51,439 nucleotides of DNA from an uncultured bacterium. GTDB taxonomy: Bacteria; Cyanobacteriota; Vampirovibrionia; Gastranaerophilales; Gastranaerophilaceae. The notes beneath the pieces are model-generated. The model did not search any database. It worked only from the letters and a program-made list of their open reading frames with translations, and was not told the origin of the DNA. The stretch spans positions 1 to 51,439 of the forward strand of contig CASDXV010000009.1 of assembly GCA_949285255.1 (NCBI GenBank). Reading direction: 5' to 3'. The first letter of the stretch is position 1, and each line of letters begins with the position of its first letter. Both the position numbers and the translations under genes were made by a program. Positions 1 to 7,935 of this stretch are shown here, in pieces.

Positions 1-85
1 ATGCGACTTTTTGAACGAAGTGAAAAAATGCGGAATCGCAATAGGTTCGAATCGCATAGTAAATTAAACGAGGTATAAAAAAATT

Positions 86-158
86 TGCGTCTGATGCGAT
101 TCGAACGCATGACCTATCCCTTAAAAGGGGAGTGCTCTACCTGCTGAGCTACAGACGC
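86..158 (-). tRNA. tRNA-Lys(UUU)
   Basis: Read on the minus strand this folds as a full 73-nt cloverleaf. The acceptor stem is GCGTCTG with CAGACGC, the D arm is GCTC/GAGC, the anticodon loop is CTTTTAA (anticodon TTT), and the T arm is ATGCG-TTCGAAT-CGCAT with discriminator A. The 3' CCA is not encoded. The first anticodon-stem pair is C-T, a mismatch. The anticodon gives lysine (AAA/AAG). Confidence 0.95.
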
Positions 159-182
159 AAATTGTATTAAATTTTCAGTTTT

Positions 183-258
183 GTCTTCGCTCAGCAGGTA
201 GCTTGTGCGGACTTCGCCGCTTGCCATCGCCCTGCTCTGTCAATTGAGCTACAGACGC
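183..258 (-). other. Truncated tRNA-derived hairpin (5' half of a tRNA-Lys-like gene)
   Basis: On the minus strand this starts with the same acceptor and D-arm bases as the neighbouring tRNA-Lys (GCGTCTGTAGCTCA) and then diverges; there is no anticodon arm or T arm. Its far end holds the complement of the D arm (GCTACCTGCTGAGC). The element can therefore fold back on itself: GTCT/AGAC, GCTC/GAGC and AGCAGG/CCTGCT around an inner GCGG...CCGC hairpin. It is clearly more GC-rich than its surroundings. It may be a tRNA pseudogene, a small structured RNA or a recombination scar. Confidence 0.6.
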
Positions 259-410
259 AAATCATATTGCCTATTTAATATAACAAGAACATATTTTCGC
301 GTCAAATACTTTTTTAAAAAAATTATCACCCATATGTCCTTAGCCTTTCGGGTTTTTTAAAAAAACAAAATTCGGATAATATTTAAACTATACTCAAGAA
401 AGGGAAAACT

Positions 411-1040
411 ATGAAAAAAACTTTACTTCTGCTTGCAGCAACAGTATTTGTATGCCATAGCGCACTTGCAGCTCCTTGCAGTGTTCCATGTAACACTAAC
501 AAAGTAAAAGCACCTTGCGAAAAAGGCTGCAAACAATACAATCCGCCAAAAGGATGTGACGAGAAAAAATGTGAAAAACCTTGTGAAAAAAAAGCATGCG
601 AAGATAGCATTAAAGAAGACAACAAGTGCTTCTTTGACAACGAATTTGCAAAAATGAAAAAAGTTCTCTGCCTAAGTCCGCAACAAGACAGCGCAGTTGA
701 TTGCATTTATGACAAATACAAAAATCAAATGCAAATTCTCCACGACCAAGCAAAAACAAGACAGGATAAACTTTGTCAGATGATTAACCAATGCGCTTCT
801 AATTCTGAAATAAGAGAACAAAAAGAAGAATTACAAGAAATCAGAAAAGACGCAAAAGAGCAGTACAAGTGCTTCTCAAAAGAAATAAAAGCACAACTTT
901 GCAAAGACCAAATCAAATGCTTTAACAGATTTAACCGCGCAGAGAAAAGAAAAATGAAAAAACTTGTAAAATACTGCATGGTTCCACATTTCCCATGCGA
1001 TTGTGAATGCGCCGTTCAAAAAGCTTGCGGCTGCAACTAA
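411..1040 (+). CDS. Cysteine-rich exported protein, possibly CpxP/Spy-like
   Basis: 209 aa. Residues 1-21 form a clear Sec signal peptide (MKK, hydrophobic core, ALA-A cleavage). The mature part has 22 cysteines in about 188 residues. They are dense at the N-terminus (spaced C-x3-C and C-x4-C) and at the C-terminus (CDCEC...CGC). The middle (about 78-185) is charged and helical. It contains LSPQQ, which resembles the LTxxQ signature of periplasmic Spy/CpxP chaperones, but that link is weak. The start is supported by AGAAAGGG upstream of the ATG. It is probably a periplasmic or cell-surface protein stabilised by disulfides or binding metal. A bidirectional terminator separates it from valS. 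Confidence 0.85.
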   Translation: MKKTLLLLAATVFVCHSALAAPCSVPCNTNKVKAPCEKGCKQYNPPKGCDEKKCEKPCEKKACEDSIKEDNKCFFDNEFAKMKKVLCLSPQQDSAVDCIYDKYKNQMQILHDQAKTRQDKLCQMINQCASNSEIREQKEELQEIRKDAKEQYKCFSKEIKAQLCKDQIKCFNRFNRAEKRKMKKLVKYCMVPHFPCDCECAVQKACGCN

Positions 1041-1049
1041 AATTTAAAA

Positions 1050-1079
1050 AATTGCCCCGATTTTACGGGGCAATTTTGT
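1050..1079. terminator. Bidirectional rho-independent terminator
   Basis: The stem AATTGCCCC/GGGGCAATT has a short loop and is flanked by A-rich and T-rich runs on both sides. It lies between two convergent genes, the cysteine-rich protein and valS, and can serve both. Confidence 0.85.
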
Positions 1080-3691
1080 TATGATAATTTGTCAATGAGT
1101 TCTTGAATTATTGAAATTTCTGATTTTATCTCCTCTACCCTCTGGCGAGTCTGCTCAACAACTTCCTTGGGTGCAGATTGTACAAATTTTTCATTTTTCA
1201 ATCTGCCGTTTAGCGAGTTCATTTCAGCCTCAAATTTTTGAATTTTTTTATTTTGTCTTTCAATTTCTTTTTGAATGTCAATTAGCCCCTCAAGCGGAAC
1301 GATGATTTTTGTATCTGCAACGGTACAGTACGCACAATGCTTACTATCTGCTGCACCATCAACAAATTCAACCTCTTCAACACGTGCAAGACGCTTAATA
1401 TATGGGATAATTTTACCGAACAACTCTTTTGAGCCGTCTATTTTAATATTAATTTTAGTACCAACAGGTATATTAAAATCAGCCCTTAGGTTTCTGAGAG
1501 ATTTTATAGCGTCAAAAACTATTTCCATTTGCTTGGCTTCAGTATCAAAGACAAGCTCTTTTTTGTATTCGGGAAAATCGCTCTTCATTATTGCAATTTC
1601 TTTTTTATCAACAGGCATCATCTGCCAGATTTTCTCTGTAATATGCGGCATTATAGGATGTAGAAGTTTTAGAGATTGTTCAAGCACATAAGTTAACACG
1701 GGCTCGTTTTTCTCAATTTTTGAAAGCTCTACATACCAGTCACAGTAATAATTCCAGAAGAAATCATATAAAATTGAAGCCACTTCTCCTATACGATAGT
1801 TTTTGATATTATCATTTGCCTCTTTAACCACGTTATTTAAAGAGTTTAAAATCCACTTATCGGCAATTGAAAGGTTATTCAGGTCTAATTCAAGTTCTTT
1901 GCCGCTTTTTGTCAAATTCATAAGTACAAATCTTGAAGCATTCCAGATTTTATTTGCAAAGTTTCTGCCGTATTCAAATCTTTCATTTGAAAGCTTAATG
2001 TCCTGACCGCCGTACGTACACAGTGAAGTAAGCGTAAAGCGCATAGCGTCACAGCCGTATTTTTCTATAATTTCTACAGGGTCAATAGTATTACCCTTTG
2101 ATTTTGACATCTTTTGCCCGTTTTCATCACGAATAAGACCATGAATATAAACTGTTGAAAATGGTGGAACTTTTGTAAACTCAAGCCCCATGGTAATCAT
2201 ACGAGCTACCCAGAAAAATATAATATCAAAGCCTGTTACAAGAGTTGTCGTAGGATAAAATTTCTTAAAGTCATCGCTTTGAGTATCGGGCCAGCCCATA
2301 GTTTCAAAGGGCCACAAACCTGATGAAAACCAAGTATCAAGAACATCTGTGTCTTGAGTATAGTTTTGAGGGTCAGGGTTTTCAAGAGCCACAACCATCT
2401 CACCTGTTTTCTTATGATAATAAGCAGGTATTTGATGCCCCCACCACAGTTGACGAGAAATGCACCAATCACGAATATTTTCCATCCACATCAAATAGTT
2501 TTTCTCCCAGCGAGAGGGAACAAATTTTATAGAACCGTCTTTTACTTTTTCAATTGCAGCACGGGCAAGTGGTTCCATTTTAACAAACCACTGCTCGGAT
2601 AAAAGCGGCTCAATTGTGGTATTGCAGCGCTGGCACTTGCCCACGGCGTGCGGGTGGTCGGTAATTCTAACTAATACCTGATGGTCTTTTAGCATTCTCA
2701 ATGTGCGCTCACGTGCATCATATCTGTCTTTTCCGTGAAGTTCGGGGTGAACCTCGGGACAAGCTATCATTTTACCTTGTTCATCAATTACTTTTATTGA
2801 TTTTAAGCCGTGGCGCTTACCTACTTCAAAGTCATTTGGGTCGTGCGCGGGAGTAATTTTAAGAGCGCCCGTACCAAAGCTTTTATCGACATATTCATCC
2901 GCTATAATAGGAATTTCTCTTCCCGTTAGAGGAAGAACGCATTTTTTGCCTATTAAATCTTTATATTTGTAATCATTAGGGTTAACTGCAACCGCAACAT
3001 CGCCAAACATAGTCTCAGGACGAGTTGTAGCAATTACTATAGCGCCCATTTCGTCTTTTAGAGGATATGAAATTTCCCAAAGTTTGCCGTCTTCGTTTTC
3101 ATATTGAGTTTCAATATCAGAAATAGCACTTTGACATCTGGGGCACCAGTTTACAATGTATGCGCCTTTATATATTAAACCCTTATTATATAGGTCAACA
3201 AAAACCTTTTTAACCGCTTTTGAACAACCCTCATCAAGTGTAAAACGAGCACGAGAAAGGTCAAAAGACGCTCCAAGCTTTTTAAACTGTCCAAGGATTT
3301 TACCCTTGTGGTCGTTTGCCCAATCCCAAGTGAGTTTTACAAATTCTTCCCTGCCTAAATCATGACGGGTTTTACCCTCTTTTGCAAGGTGTTTTTCAAC
3401 AACATTTTGAGTAGCGATACCCGCATGGTCACAACCCGGCAGCCAAAGAGCCTCATAGCCTTTCATTCTGTGGTATCTTGTTAAGATATCTTGCAGGGTA
3501 CCATCCAGCGCATGACCCATATGCAAAACACCTGTGACGTTTGGTGGCGGGATTACAATTGAGTACGGCTCTTTTTTTGATTTTGAATCAGCTTTAAAGC
3601 ACTCTTTTTCTTCCCAGAATTTATAGATACTTGTTTCTATTTCTCTGGCGTCATAGGTTGTTGCCATGTTTTGGGTTTGCGAATTATCCAT
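1079..3691 (-). CDS. valS: Valine--tRNA ligase
   Basis: 870 aa, close to the usual bacterial length. Class I aminoacyl-tRNA synthetase that charges tRNA-Val in the cytoplasm. The HIGH signature appears as HMGH (57-60), after the PPPNVTG segment typical of ValRS. KMSKS is at 527-531. The CP1 editing domain lies between them, with zinc-type cysteines (NWCPRC, GKCQRC). The last ~70 residues form the ValRS C-terminal coiled coil. The first Met is chosen because GAGG lies 7 nt upstream; a second Met at residue 9 has no such site. It is divergent from the tolC-like gene, with about 100 bp between them. Confidence 0.97.
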   Translation of the reverse strand: MDNSQTQNMATTYDAREIETSIYKFWEEKECFKADSKSKKEPYSIVIPPPNVTGVLHMGHALDGTLQDILTRYHRMKGYEALWLPGCDHAGIATQNVVEKHLAKEGKTRHDLGREEFVKLTWDWANDHKGKILGQFKKLGASFDLSRARFTLDEGCSKAVKKVFVDLYNKGLIYKGAYIVNWCPRCQSAISDIETQYENEDGKLWEISYPLKDEMGAIVIATTRPETMFGDVAVAVNPNDYKYKDLIGKKCVLPLTGREIPIIADEYVDKSFGTGALKITPAHDPNDFEVGKRHGLKSIKVIDEQGKMIACPEVHPELHGKDRYDARERTLRMLKDHQVLVRITDHPHAVGKCQRCNTTIEPLLSEQWFVKMEPLARAAIEKVKDGSIKFVPSRWEKNYLMWMENIRDWCISRQLWWGHQIPAYYHKKTGEMVVALENPDPQNYTQDTDVLDTWFSSGLWPFETMGWPDTQSDDFKKFYPTTTLVTGFDIIFFWVARMITMGLEFTKVPPFSTVYIHGLIRDENGQKMSKSKGNTIDPVEIIEKYGCDAMRFTLTSLCTYGGQDIKLSNERFEYGRNFANKIWNASRFVLMNLTKSGKELELDLNNLSIADKWILNSLNNVVKEANDNIKNYRIGEVASILYDFFWNYYCDWYVELSKIEKNEPVLTYVLEQSLKLLHPIMPHITEKIWQMMPVDKKEIAIMKSDFPEYKKELVFDTEAKQMEIVFDAIKSLRNLRADFNIPVGTKINIKIDGSKELFGKIIPYIKRLARVEEVEFVDGAADSKHCAYCTVADTKIIVPLEGLIDIQKEIERQNKKIQKFEAEMNSLNGRLKNEKFVQSAPKEVVEQTRQRVEEIKSEISIIQELIDKLS

Positions 3692-3791
3692 TTTATCCTC
3701 AAAAAATTTAACTACAAAAATAATTTATCACAAAAGTATTAGCCCATAAAGCCTATTATTTTTTATTAAAATTTTAATTAATCTTTTAACT

Positions 3792-5225
3792 ATGAAAAAA
3801 GTCTGCGCAATACTTTTTTTAATAATATTTGCTTTTAATCAAGGGTCATATTGCTTCAGTAAAGAACAACAGGTGGATAAGACTATTGACCTTCTTACAA
3901 CTTTTGATGAGTGTCTGAAAGATGTAAATATAGAATACGAGCTAAAAAGCTACCTTAACGAAGCCCCTGTTTATGTGAATTTAAAAGAATGTATTGAAAT
4001 TGCCTTATTATACAACTTTTACCTAAAAAGCGCAGATTATAGTTATATTAAAGACAAATGGGAATATAAAAACGCTCTTACAAATTTCCTGCCGAGCCTT
4101 GGTAGCACAGGCTACACCATTTACTACAGCGGTCAGGTTCTTGTCGGTGCAGCACTGCTTAACAGATTTGACGAACTTGCGCTATCTTTTACACTTAACG
4201 CCGGACACCAACTGACAAAGGGCGGCGAGCAGATTTTTGAAGCATTAGCAAAGAAAAATCTAAAATTTGCGGGCAAACATAATTTTAACTACACAAAAAG
4301 CGAAGTGCTTCTAAATTGCACAAAATACTATTACGAACTTTTGCGTGCAAAATTAAACATTGAAATTTATCAGAAAAACTACAAAGAACGCCATGCACAG
4401 CTCACACTGACTGAGAACCTCCTAAACTCAGGGCTTGGTACAAAATTTGACGTTATCCGCTCAAAAACAGAACTTGCACAGGCAAAACAAAATTTACTTG
4501 ACGCTATGCAAGAATTCCGCTACTCGCAAGCGCGCCTTGCAAATATTATGGGGGTTGAAATAACAACCTGCCTTATGCCTATTGAAGCTGAAGCAAAAGA
4601 GTATACCCTTGTTGACAGCACAAAAAGCATAGATGAATTATTTGAAATAGCATCATTATACAGAGAAGATATTAAAAAAATTCGCTCCCAAATAAAAGCT
4701 CTTAAAGATGAGAAAAGAATGATTTACACTCAATTTGTTCCAAAACCGAGAATTCTTATTCAACAACAATGGCAAGGTACGGCAACAGCAGGACTTGGCC
4801 CTGCTACTATTATCGGCGGGTATATGGATGTAAATCTCGGTAAAAACAGTGGTTTTGGCACAATAACAGAGGCAAAGGCAAAGCAGGCGCAAATTGATAA
4901 AAGCCTTGTTGATTTAGAGCAGTCACTAAGAGACATAAAAGAAAATATCCTAAAATCTTATTACGAATCAAAAGTATCAAAAGACAGAATTGCAATATCA
5001 AAAAGTCAGGTAAAATACGCACTTGAAAGCGTTGAGCTTGCAGAGTTAAGACTGGACGCTGGGGAAGGGATATTAATTGATGTCATACAGGCTCAAACTT
5101 TTAAAACAAGAGTAAGAATTGAACTTGTAAATTCCATAATCAGATACAATATAGCACAGGCGCAAATGCTCTTTGACAGTGGCACAATAACACAAGAAAA
5201 CATAACAGAAAACTACTCTCCGTAA
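3792..5225 (+). CDS. TolC-family outer-membrane efflux protein
   Basis: 477 aa. It has an N-terminal signal peptide (about 1-22) and then two long repeated helical regions with the outer-membrane-efflux-protein pattern (ALLYNFYLKSA..., TKYYYELLRAKLN..., LDAGEGILIDVIQAQ near the C-terminus). It would form a trimeric barrel and periplasmic tunnel for type I secretion or RND/ABC export. No membrane-fusion or pump gene lies next to it, so its partner is elsewhere. There is no Shine-Dalgarno sequence before the ATG; a TAATCT box sits 7 nt upstream, so a leaderless message is possible. A terminator follows. Confidence 0.9.
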   Translation: MKKVCAILFLIIFAFNQGSYCFSKEQQVDKTIDLLTTFDECLKDVNIEYELKSYLNEAPVYVNLKECIEIALLYNFYLKSADYSYIKDKWEYKNALTNFLPSLGSTGYTIYYSGQVLVGAALLNRFDELALSFTLNAGHQLTKGGEQIFEALAKKNLKFAGKHNFNYTKSEVLLNCTKYYYELLRAKLNIEIYQKNYKERHAQLTLTENLLNSGLGTKFDVIRSKTELAQAKQNLLDAMQEFRYSQARLANIMGVEITTCLMPIEAEAKEYTLVDSTKSIDELFEIASLYREDIKKIRSQIKALKDEKRMIYTQFVPKPRILIQQQWQGTATAGLGPATIIGGYMDVNLGKNSGFGTITEAKAKQAQIDKSLVDLEQSLRDIKENILKSYYESKVSKDRIAISKSQVKYALESVELAELRLDAGEGILIDVIQAQTFKTRVRIELVNSIIRYNIAQAQMLFDSGTITQENITENYSP

Positions 5226-5339
5226 ACAAATGTAAAGATTTTTTCAAATAAAATAAAAATTGTAGCAAATACACTAATTTAGGAGTTTTAAACAGTTGTA
5301 AAAAGATACCTAACAACCCTAAATACATATTAACACAAT

Positions 5340-5370
5340 CAGCCTGCGCATTTGCAGGCTTTTATTTTAC
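5340..5370 (+). terminator. Rho-independent terminator after the tolC-like gene
   Basis: The hairpin AGCCTGC-GCATTT-GCAGGCT is followed by TTTATTTTA and more T. It lies about 115 bp after the stop of the tolC-like gene. Confidence 0.85.
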
Positions 5371-5413
5371 TTTTTTTGACAATAATATATAATCTTATAA
5401 AAAGGGGTGAAAA

Positions 5414-5911
5414 ATGGATAAAACTGCACTAAATAAAATTTCATACGGTATGTATATAGTCTGTACAAAAGACGGTGACAAATTTTGCGGATGTGTGGCA
5501 AATTCTGCCATGCAAATTACCGCAGAGCCTGCAACCATAGCTGTTAGTATCAACCATAACAACTACACAAATGAAAAAATTAAAGAATGCGGAGAGTTTT
5601 CAATATGTGTGCTTCCCGAAAGTGTTAATCCCCTTACTATAGGAACTTTTGGCTTTAGAAGTTCAAGAGATTTTAATAAATTTGAAAATATAAAATATAT
5701 TATAAAAGACGGACTGCCTGTTTGTGAAGATTCATGCGCTTATATAATATGCAAAATTATAAACACAAGCGAAACAAGCACACATACCATTTTTATAGGC
5801 GAGATTAAAGACTGTGAAATACTAAAAAACGACCCGCCTATGACATATGCTTATTATCACAATGTAATTAAAGGCAAAAGCCCAAAAAACGCGCCTACAT
5901 ACATTTCTTAG
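5414..5911 (+). CDS. Flavin reductase-like FMN-binding protein (flavoredoxin type)
   Basis: 165 aa. It matches the split-barrel flavin reductase domain: SYGMYIVCTKDGDKFCGCVANS at the N-terminus, ITAEPATIAVSINHNNYT, then GTFGFRSSRDFNKF. The C-terminal end (YYHNVIKGKSPKNAPTYI) resembles the linker that leads into a rubredoxin domain in the high-molecular-weight rubredoxins of anaerobes. Here the protein stops, so no rubredoxin is attached. Likely role: electron transfer or reduction of O2/NO or flavin in an anaerobe. An AAGGGG site precedes the ATG. Its stop overlaps the stop of the convergent gene. Confidence 0.88.
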   Translation: MDKTALNKISYGMYIVCTKDGDKFCGCVANSAMQITAEPATIAVSINHNNYTNEKIKECGEFSICVLPESVNPLTIGTFGFRSSRDFNKFENIKYIIKDGLPVCEDSCAYIICKIINTSETSTHTIFIGEIKDCEILKNDPPMTYAYYHNVIKGKSPKNAPTYIS

Positions 5912-6327
5912 TCTATTTTACCCGATTTAATACTATCAATTAAAACTCTTATCGGATTTTTCCGACCCGACATTGAGTTATATTTTAAGTCATATTTTTC
6001 GCAAAGAAATTGGCAAGTCTGCTGCACCAAATCTATCGATTTTATGTTTGCTTCATTTTTTGAATTATAGACACCGGCGTCTTTAATGGTTTTTTTAGGA
6101 TTGCTCGCGCATATAAAATTAATTTTAAAGGCAAAGCCCTTGCTACAATAACCCGAAGCCTTAAGCTCTATGGTATCACCTTCGCTTAATTGCTTTATTT
6201 TAGGTATTTCAAGAAATTTCTTGTACTCTTCGATAATAGCATCAGGATAGCCCTCTATATGTTTTGGAGGGATTTTTTGATAAACACTTTTATCGATTTT
6301 TAGATTTGCGCAAAAATTTAAGCTCAT
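5908..6327 (-). CDS. Hypothetical protein
   Basis: 139 aa from the internal ATG at 6327, chosen because GGAG lies 5 nt upstream. An ATG 30 nt earlier would add ten hydrophobic residues but has no ribosome site. The product is basic and soluble, with several cysteines (for example TCQFLCEKYDLKYNSMSGRKNP). No family is recognised. The stop codon overlaps that of the convergent flavin reductase gene, so the two 3' ends are shared. Unknown function. Confidence 0.7.
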   Translation of the reverse strand: MSLNFCANLKIDKSVYQKIPPKHIEGYPDAIIEEYKKFLEIPKIKQLSEGDTIELKASGYCSKGFAFKINFICASNPKKTIKDAGVYNSKNEANIKSIDLVQQTCQFLCEKYDLKYNSMSGRKNPIRVLIDSIKSGKID

Positions 6328-6469
6328 AATGACTCCGAGTATATAAAAAACAAACATAATATTTTTTGCCTTAAAGATGTAACATTGGCAAAATAGGCAA
6401 TATGCAAGGGTTTTTAGAATTTATAAAAGTTTAATGTTAAGTATTGTAACAAAATGAGTATATACTGAA

Positions 6470-6499
6470 TTTACACTTTTTATATTGTTTTTATATAAA
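6470..6499 (+). promoter_or_regulatory. Probable promoter of the 104-aa/47-aa gene pair
   Basis: TTTACA (6470-6475), an 18-nt spacer, and TATAAA (6494-6499). Transcription would start about 37 nt before the ATG, leaving room for the strong AAAGGAGA ribosome site. Confidence 0.5.
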
Positions 6500-6542
6500 T
6501 GTAAGAATTAAAAAACAAGAAATTTTAAAAGGAGATAAAATT

Positions 6543-6857
6543 ATGTGTCTAGGTTTAAGCGCAGCATCAACATTAGGAGCATCAAACAGAGCTTTTGTTC
6601 TAAACCCAAAAAATGAAGCACCAAAAGCAAACAATGACGAACTTCTTAAAAAGAAAGAAACAGAAAAACCACAAGTTAACCCATTTGATTATTCACCCGA
6701 AGAACTTAATGCACAATTTGCAGCAGTAACTAACCCGATTCAATCAGTTCCCACTGAAACTCTTGGAACTATGGCATACACAGGCGGAGGCGCAGAAGCT
6801 GCAGGCACAATGGCATCAGCAGGCAGCAGCGTAACAAGCGTATCTTGCGTAGCGTAG
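6543..6857 (+). CDS. Small Ala/Gly/Ser-rich protein of unknown function
   Basis: 104 aa with a strong ribosome site (AAAAGGAGATAAAATT-ATG). It has no hydrophobic segment and no signal peptide. The first third is polar and Lys/Glu-rich. The middle has FDYSPEELNAQFAAVTNP. The last third is low-complexity Gly/Ala/Ser/Thr (MAYTGGG, AGTMASAGSSV) and ends SCVA. It starts MCLGL, so there is a cysteine at each end. No family is recognised. The length, the GG followed by a small-residue tail and the nearby one-helix protein are loosely like a peptide precursor, but no modifying or export gene is next to it. Confidence 0.75.
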   Translation: MCLGLSAASTLGASNRAFVLNPKNEAPKANNDELLKKKETEKPQVNPFDYSPEELNAQFAAVTNPIQSVPTETLGTMAYTGGGAEAAGTMASAGSSVTSVSCVA

Positions 6858-6894
6858 TTCTCTTGAGTAAATAAAGAAATTAAGGTGGTAGAAT

Positions 6895-7038
6895 ATGAAC
6901 GAAAATAGATTTACAAACTATCTGCTTTGTTCAGTATTAGTATTAACAACAATAATGTTTAGCTGGACTTTTCTCTATATCAATCAAATAGCAATCAACA
7001 CAACAAACACTCCTATCGTATCAGCATTTGACGCATAA
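6895..7038 (+). CDS. 47-residue single-helix membrane protein
   Basis: An open frame from ATG 6895 to TAA 7036-7038, preceded by AAGGTGG at a good distance. The product begins MNENRFTN, has one hydrophobic helix (about residues 9-31, YLLCSVLVLTTIMFSWTFLY), and ends polar (NTTNTPIVSAFDA). It starts 37 nt after the 104-aa gene and before a strong terminator, so the two are very likely one transcript. It would sit in the inner membrane. Function unknown. Confidence 0.7.
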   Translation: MNENRFTNYLLCSVLVLTTIMFSWTFLYINQIAINTTNTPIVSAFDA

Positions 7039-7057
7039 TAAATTTCATAAATATAAA

Positions 7058-7094
7058 CAACACCCTGCAAATATAGGTTTCGCAGGGTGTTTTA
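7058..7094. terminator. Bidirectional rho-independent terminator
   Basis: The stem AACACCCTGC/GCAGGGTGTT with a 13-nt loop is followed by TTTATTTGTTTT on the plus strand and by T-rich sequence on the minus strand. It ends the small-protein pair and the oppositely oriented oxidoreductase operon. Confidence 0.9.
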
Positions 7095-7117
7095 TTTGTT
7101 TTATAAAGTAAGCTCAG

Positions 7118-7378
7118 TTACTTTTTTTCTACACGAATTGCATTGTCAGGGCAAACAAGTTCGCAAGTACCACATCCGATGCATTCTTCAGGATTAGGCT
7201 CAACAGCAGGAGTTTGGTAGATACCAACTTCTTTGGACCAGTTTAAGCATTTTTTAGGACATTTAACTATGCAAAGACCGCAACCCTTGCAGTAGTCAGT
7301 ATATAAATGCCAGTCTGCTTTTCCTTTTGCAACATTTTCTACTTTTATTGCTTTATGTGTTTTTGTCATTTTATACAC
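7118..7378 (-). CDS. 2-oxoacid:ferredoxin oxidoreductase, delta (ferredoxin) subunit
   Basis: 86 aa. Two 4Fe-4S motifs: CKGCGLCIVKCPKKC (about 31-45) and CIGCGTCELVCP (about 67-78). It carries electrons from the catalytic subunits to soluble ferredoxin. It is the last gene of the operon and its start overlaps the gamma gene by 8 bp, which points to translational coupling. Confidence 0.93.
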   Translation of the reverse strand: MYKMTKTHKAIKVENVAKGKADWHLYTDYCKGCGLCIVKCPKKCLNWSKEVGIYQTPAVEPNPEECIGCGTCELVCPDNAIRVEKK

Positions 7379-7931
7379 CTGCTTTCTCTATTAAACCCAT
7401 ACCCATTTCAAGAGCTTTGTAGTTTAGGTCTCTTAATTCGGGCTTAGCATCAAATTTCTTACCAAGAGCCATTTCCATAGCGTTCTTGATATCAGATAAT
7501 TTAAGAACATTTGTTGCACTGAGTAGAACACCTAAAACAATAATGTTAAATACCCTTGCGCTCAACTGTTCATTAGCGATTTTATTTGCTTCAACAGAGA
7601 TGATATTCTTTGCTTTGCACTCGGGTTTTTTTGAGCAAACTGAAGAATCATAGATTACTGTTGAGTTTTCATTAACGTAAGTGCAGCATCTGTCAATAGC
7701 TCTATCAGACAACATAATAACGATATCACCTTTAGAAAATCTTGGTTCGCCAATTTTTTCATCAGCTATTTGACAAAATGCAATTGAAACACCGCCCCTT
7801 TGTTCTACACCAAAGTTAGGTATGTAAAGAATTTCTTTACCTGCTTCATAACCGGCTTCAACAAGGATTTTTGCTATACTTTGAACGCCCTGTCCGCCTT
7901 CACCTGCTAAAACTATTCTTGTTCTTGCCAT
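7371..7931 (-). CDS. 2-oxoacid:ferredoxin oxidoreductase, gamma subunit
   Basis: 186 aa, the normal size for a separate gamma chain. It starts with IVLAGEGGQGVQSIAKIL, the GxGGQGV signature of this family, followed by NFGVEQRGGVSIAFCQI. It helps form the CoA/substrate-binding part of the enzyme. It lies 4 bp downstream of the beta gene. Confidence 0.93.
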   Translation of the reverse strand: MARTRIVLAGEGGQGVQSIAKILVEAGYEAGKEILYIPNFGVEQRGGVSIAFCQIADEKIGEPRFSKGDIVIMLSDRAIDRCCTYVNENSTVIYDSSVCSKKPECKAKNIISVEANKIANEQLSARVFNIIVLGVLLSATNVLKLSDIKNAMEMALGKKFDAKPELRDLNYKALEMGMGLIEKAGV

Positions 7932-7935
7932 AATT

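Noticed and set aside
1-60. T-loop-like sequence GGTTCGAATC near 42-54
   Set aside because: No matching T-stem, acceptor or anticodon arm can be built around it, so it is not a tRNA. It could be a relic linked to the nearby half-tRNA, or chance.
383-706. Long open frame on the minus strand opposite the cysteine-rich gene
   Set aside because: It is a shadow of the plus-strand gene: it opposes a signal peptide with a good ribosome site and has no site of its own.
5376-5401. TTGACA and TATAAA/TATAAT upstream of the flavin reductase gene
   Set aside because: Spacers are 6 or 14 nt, too short for a normal sigma-70 promoter. The gene probably does have a promoter here, but I cannot place it.
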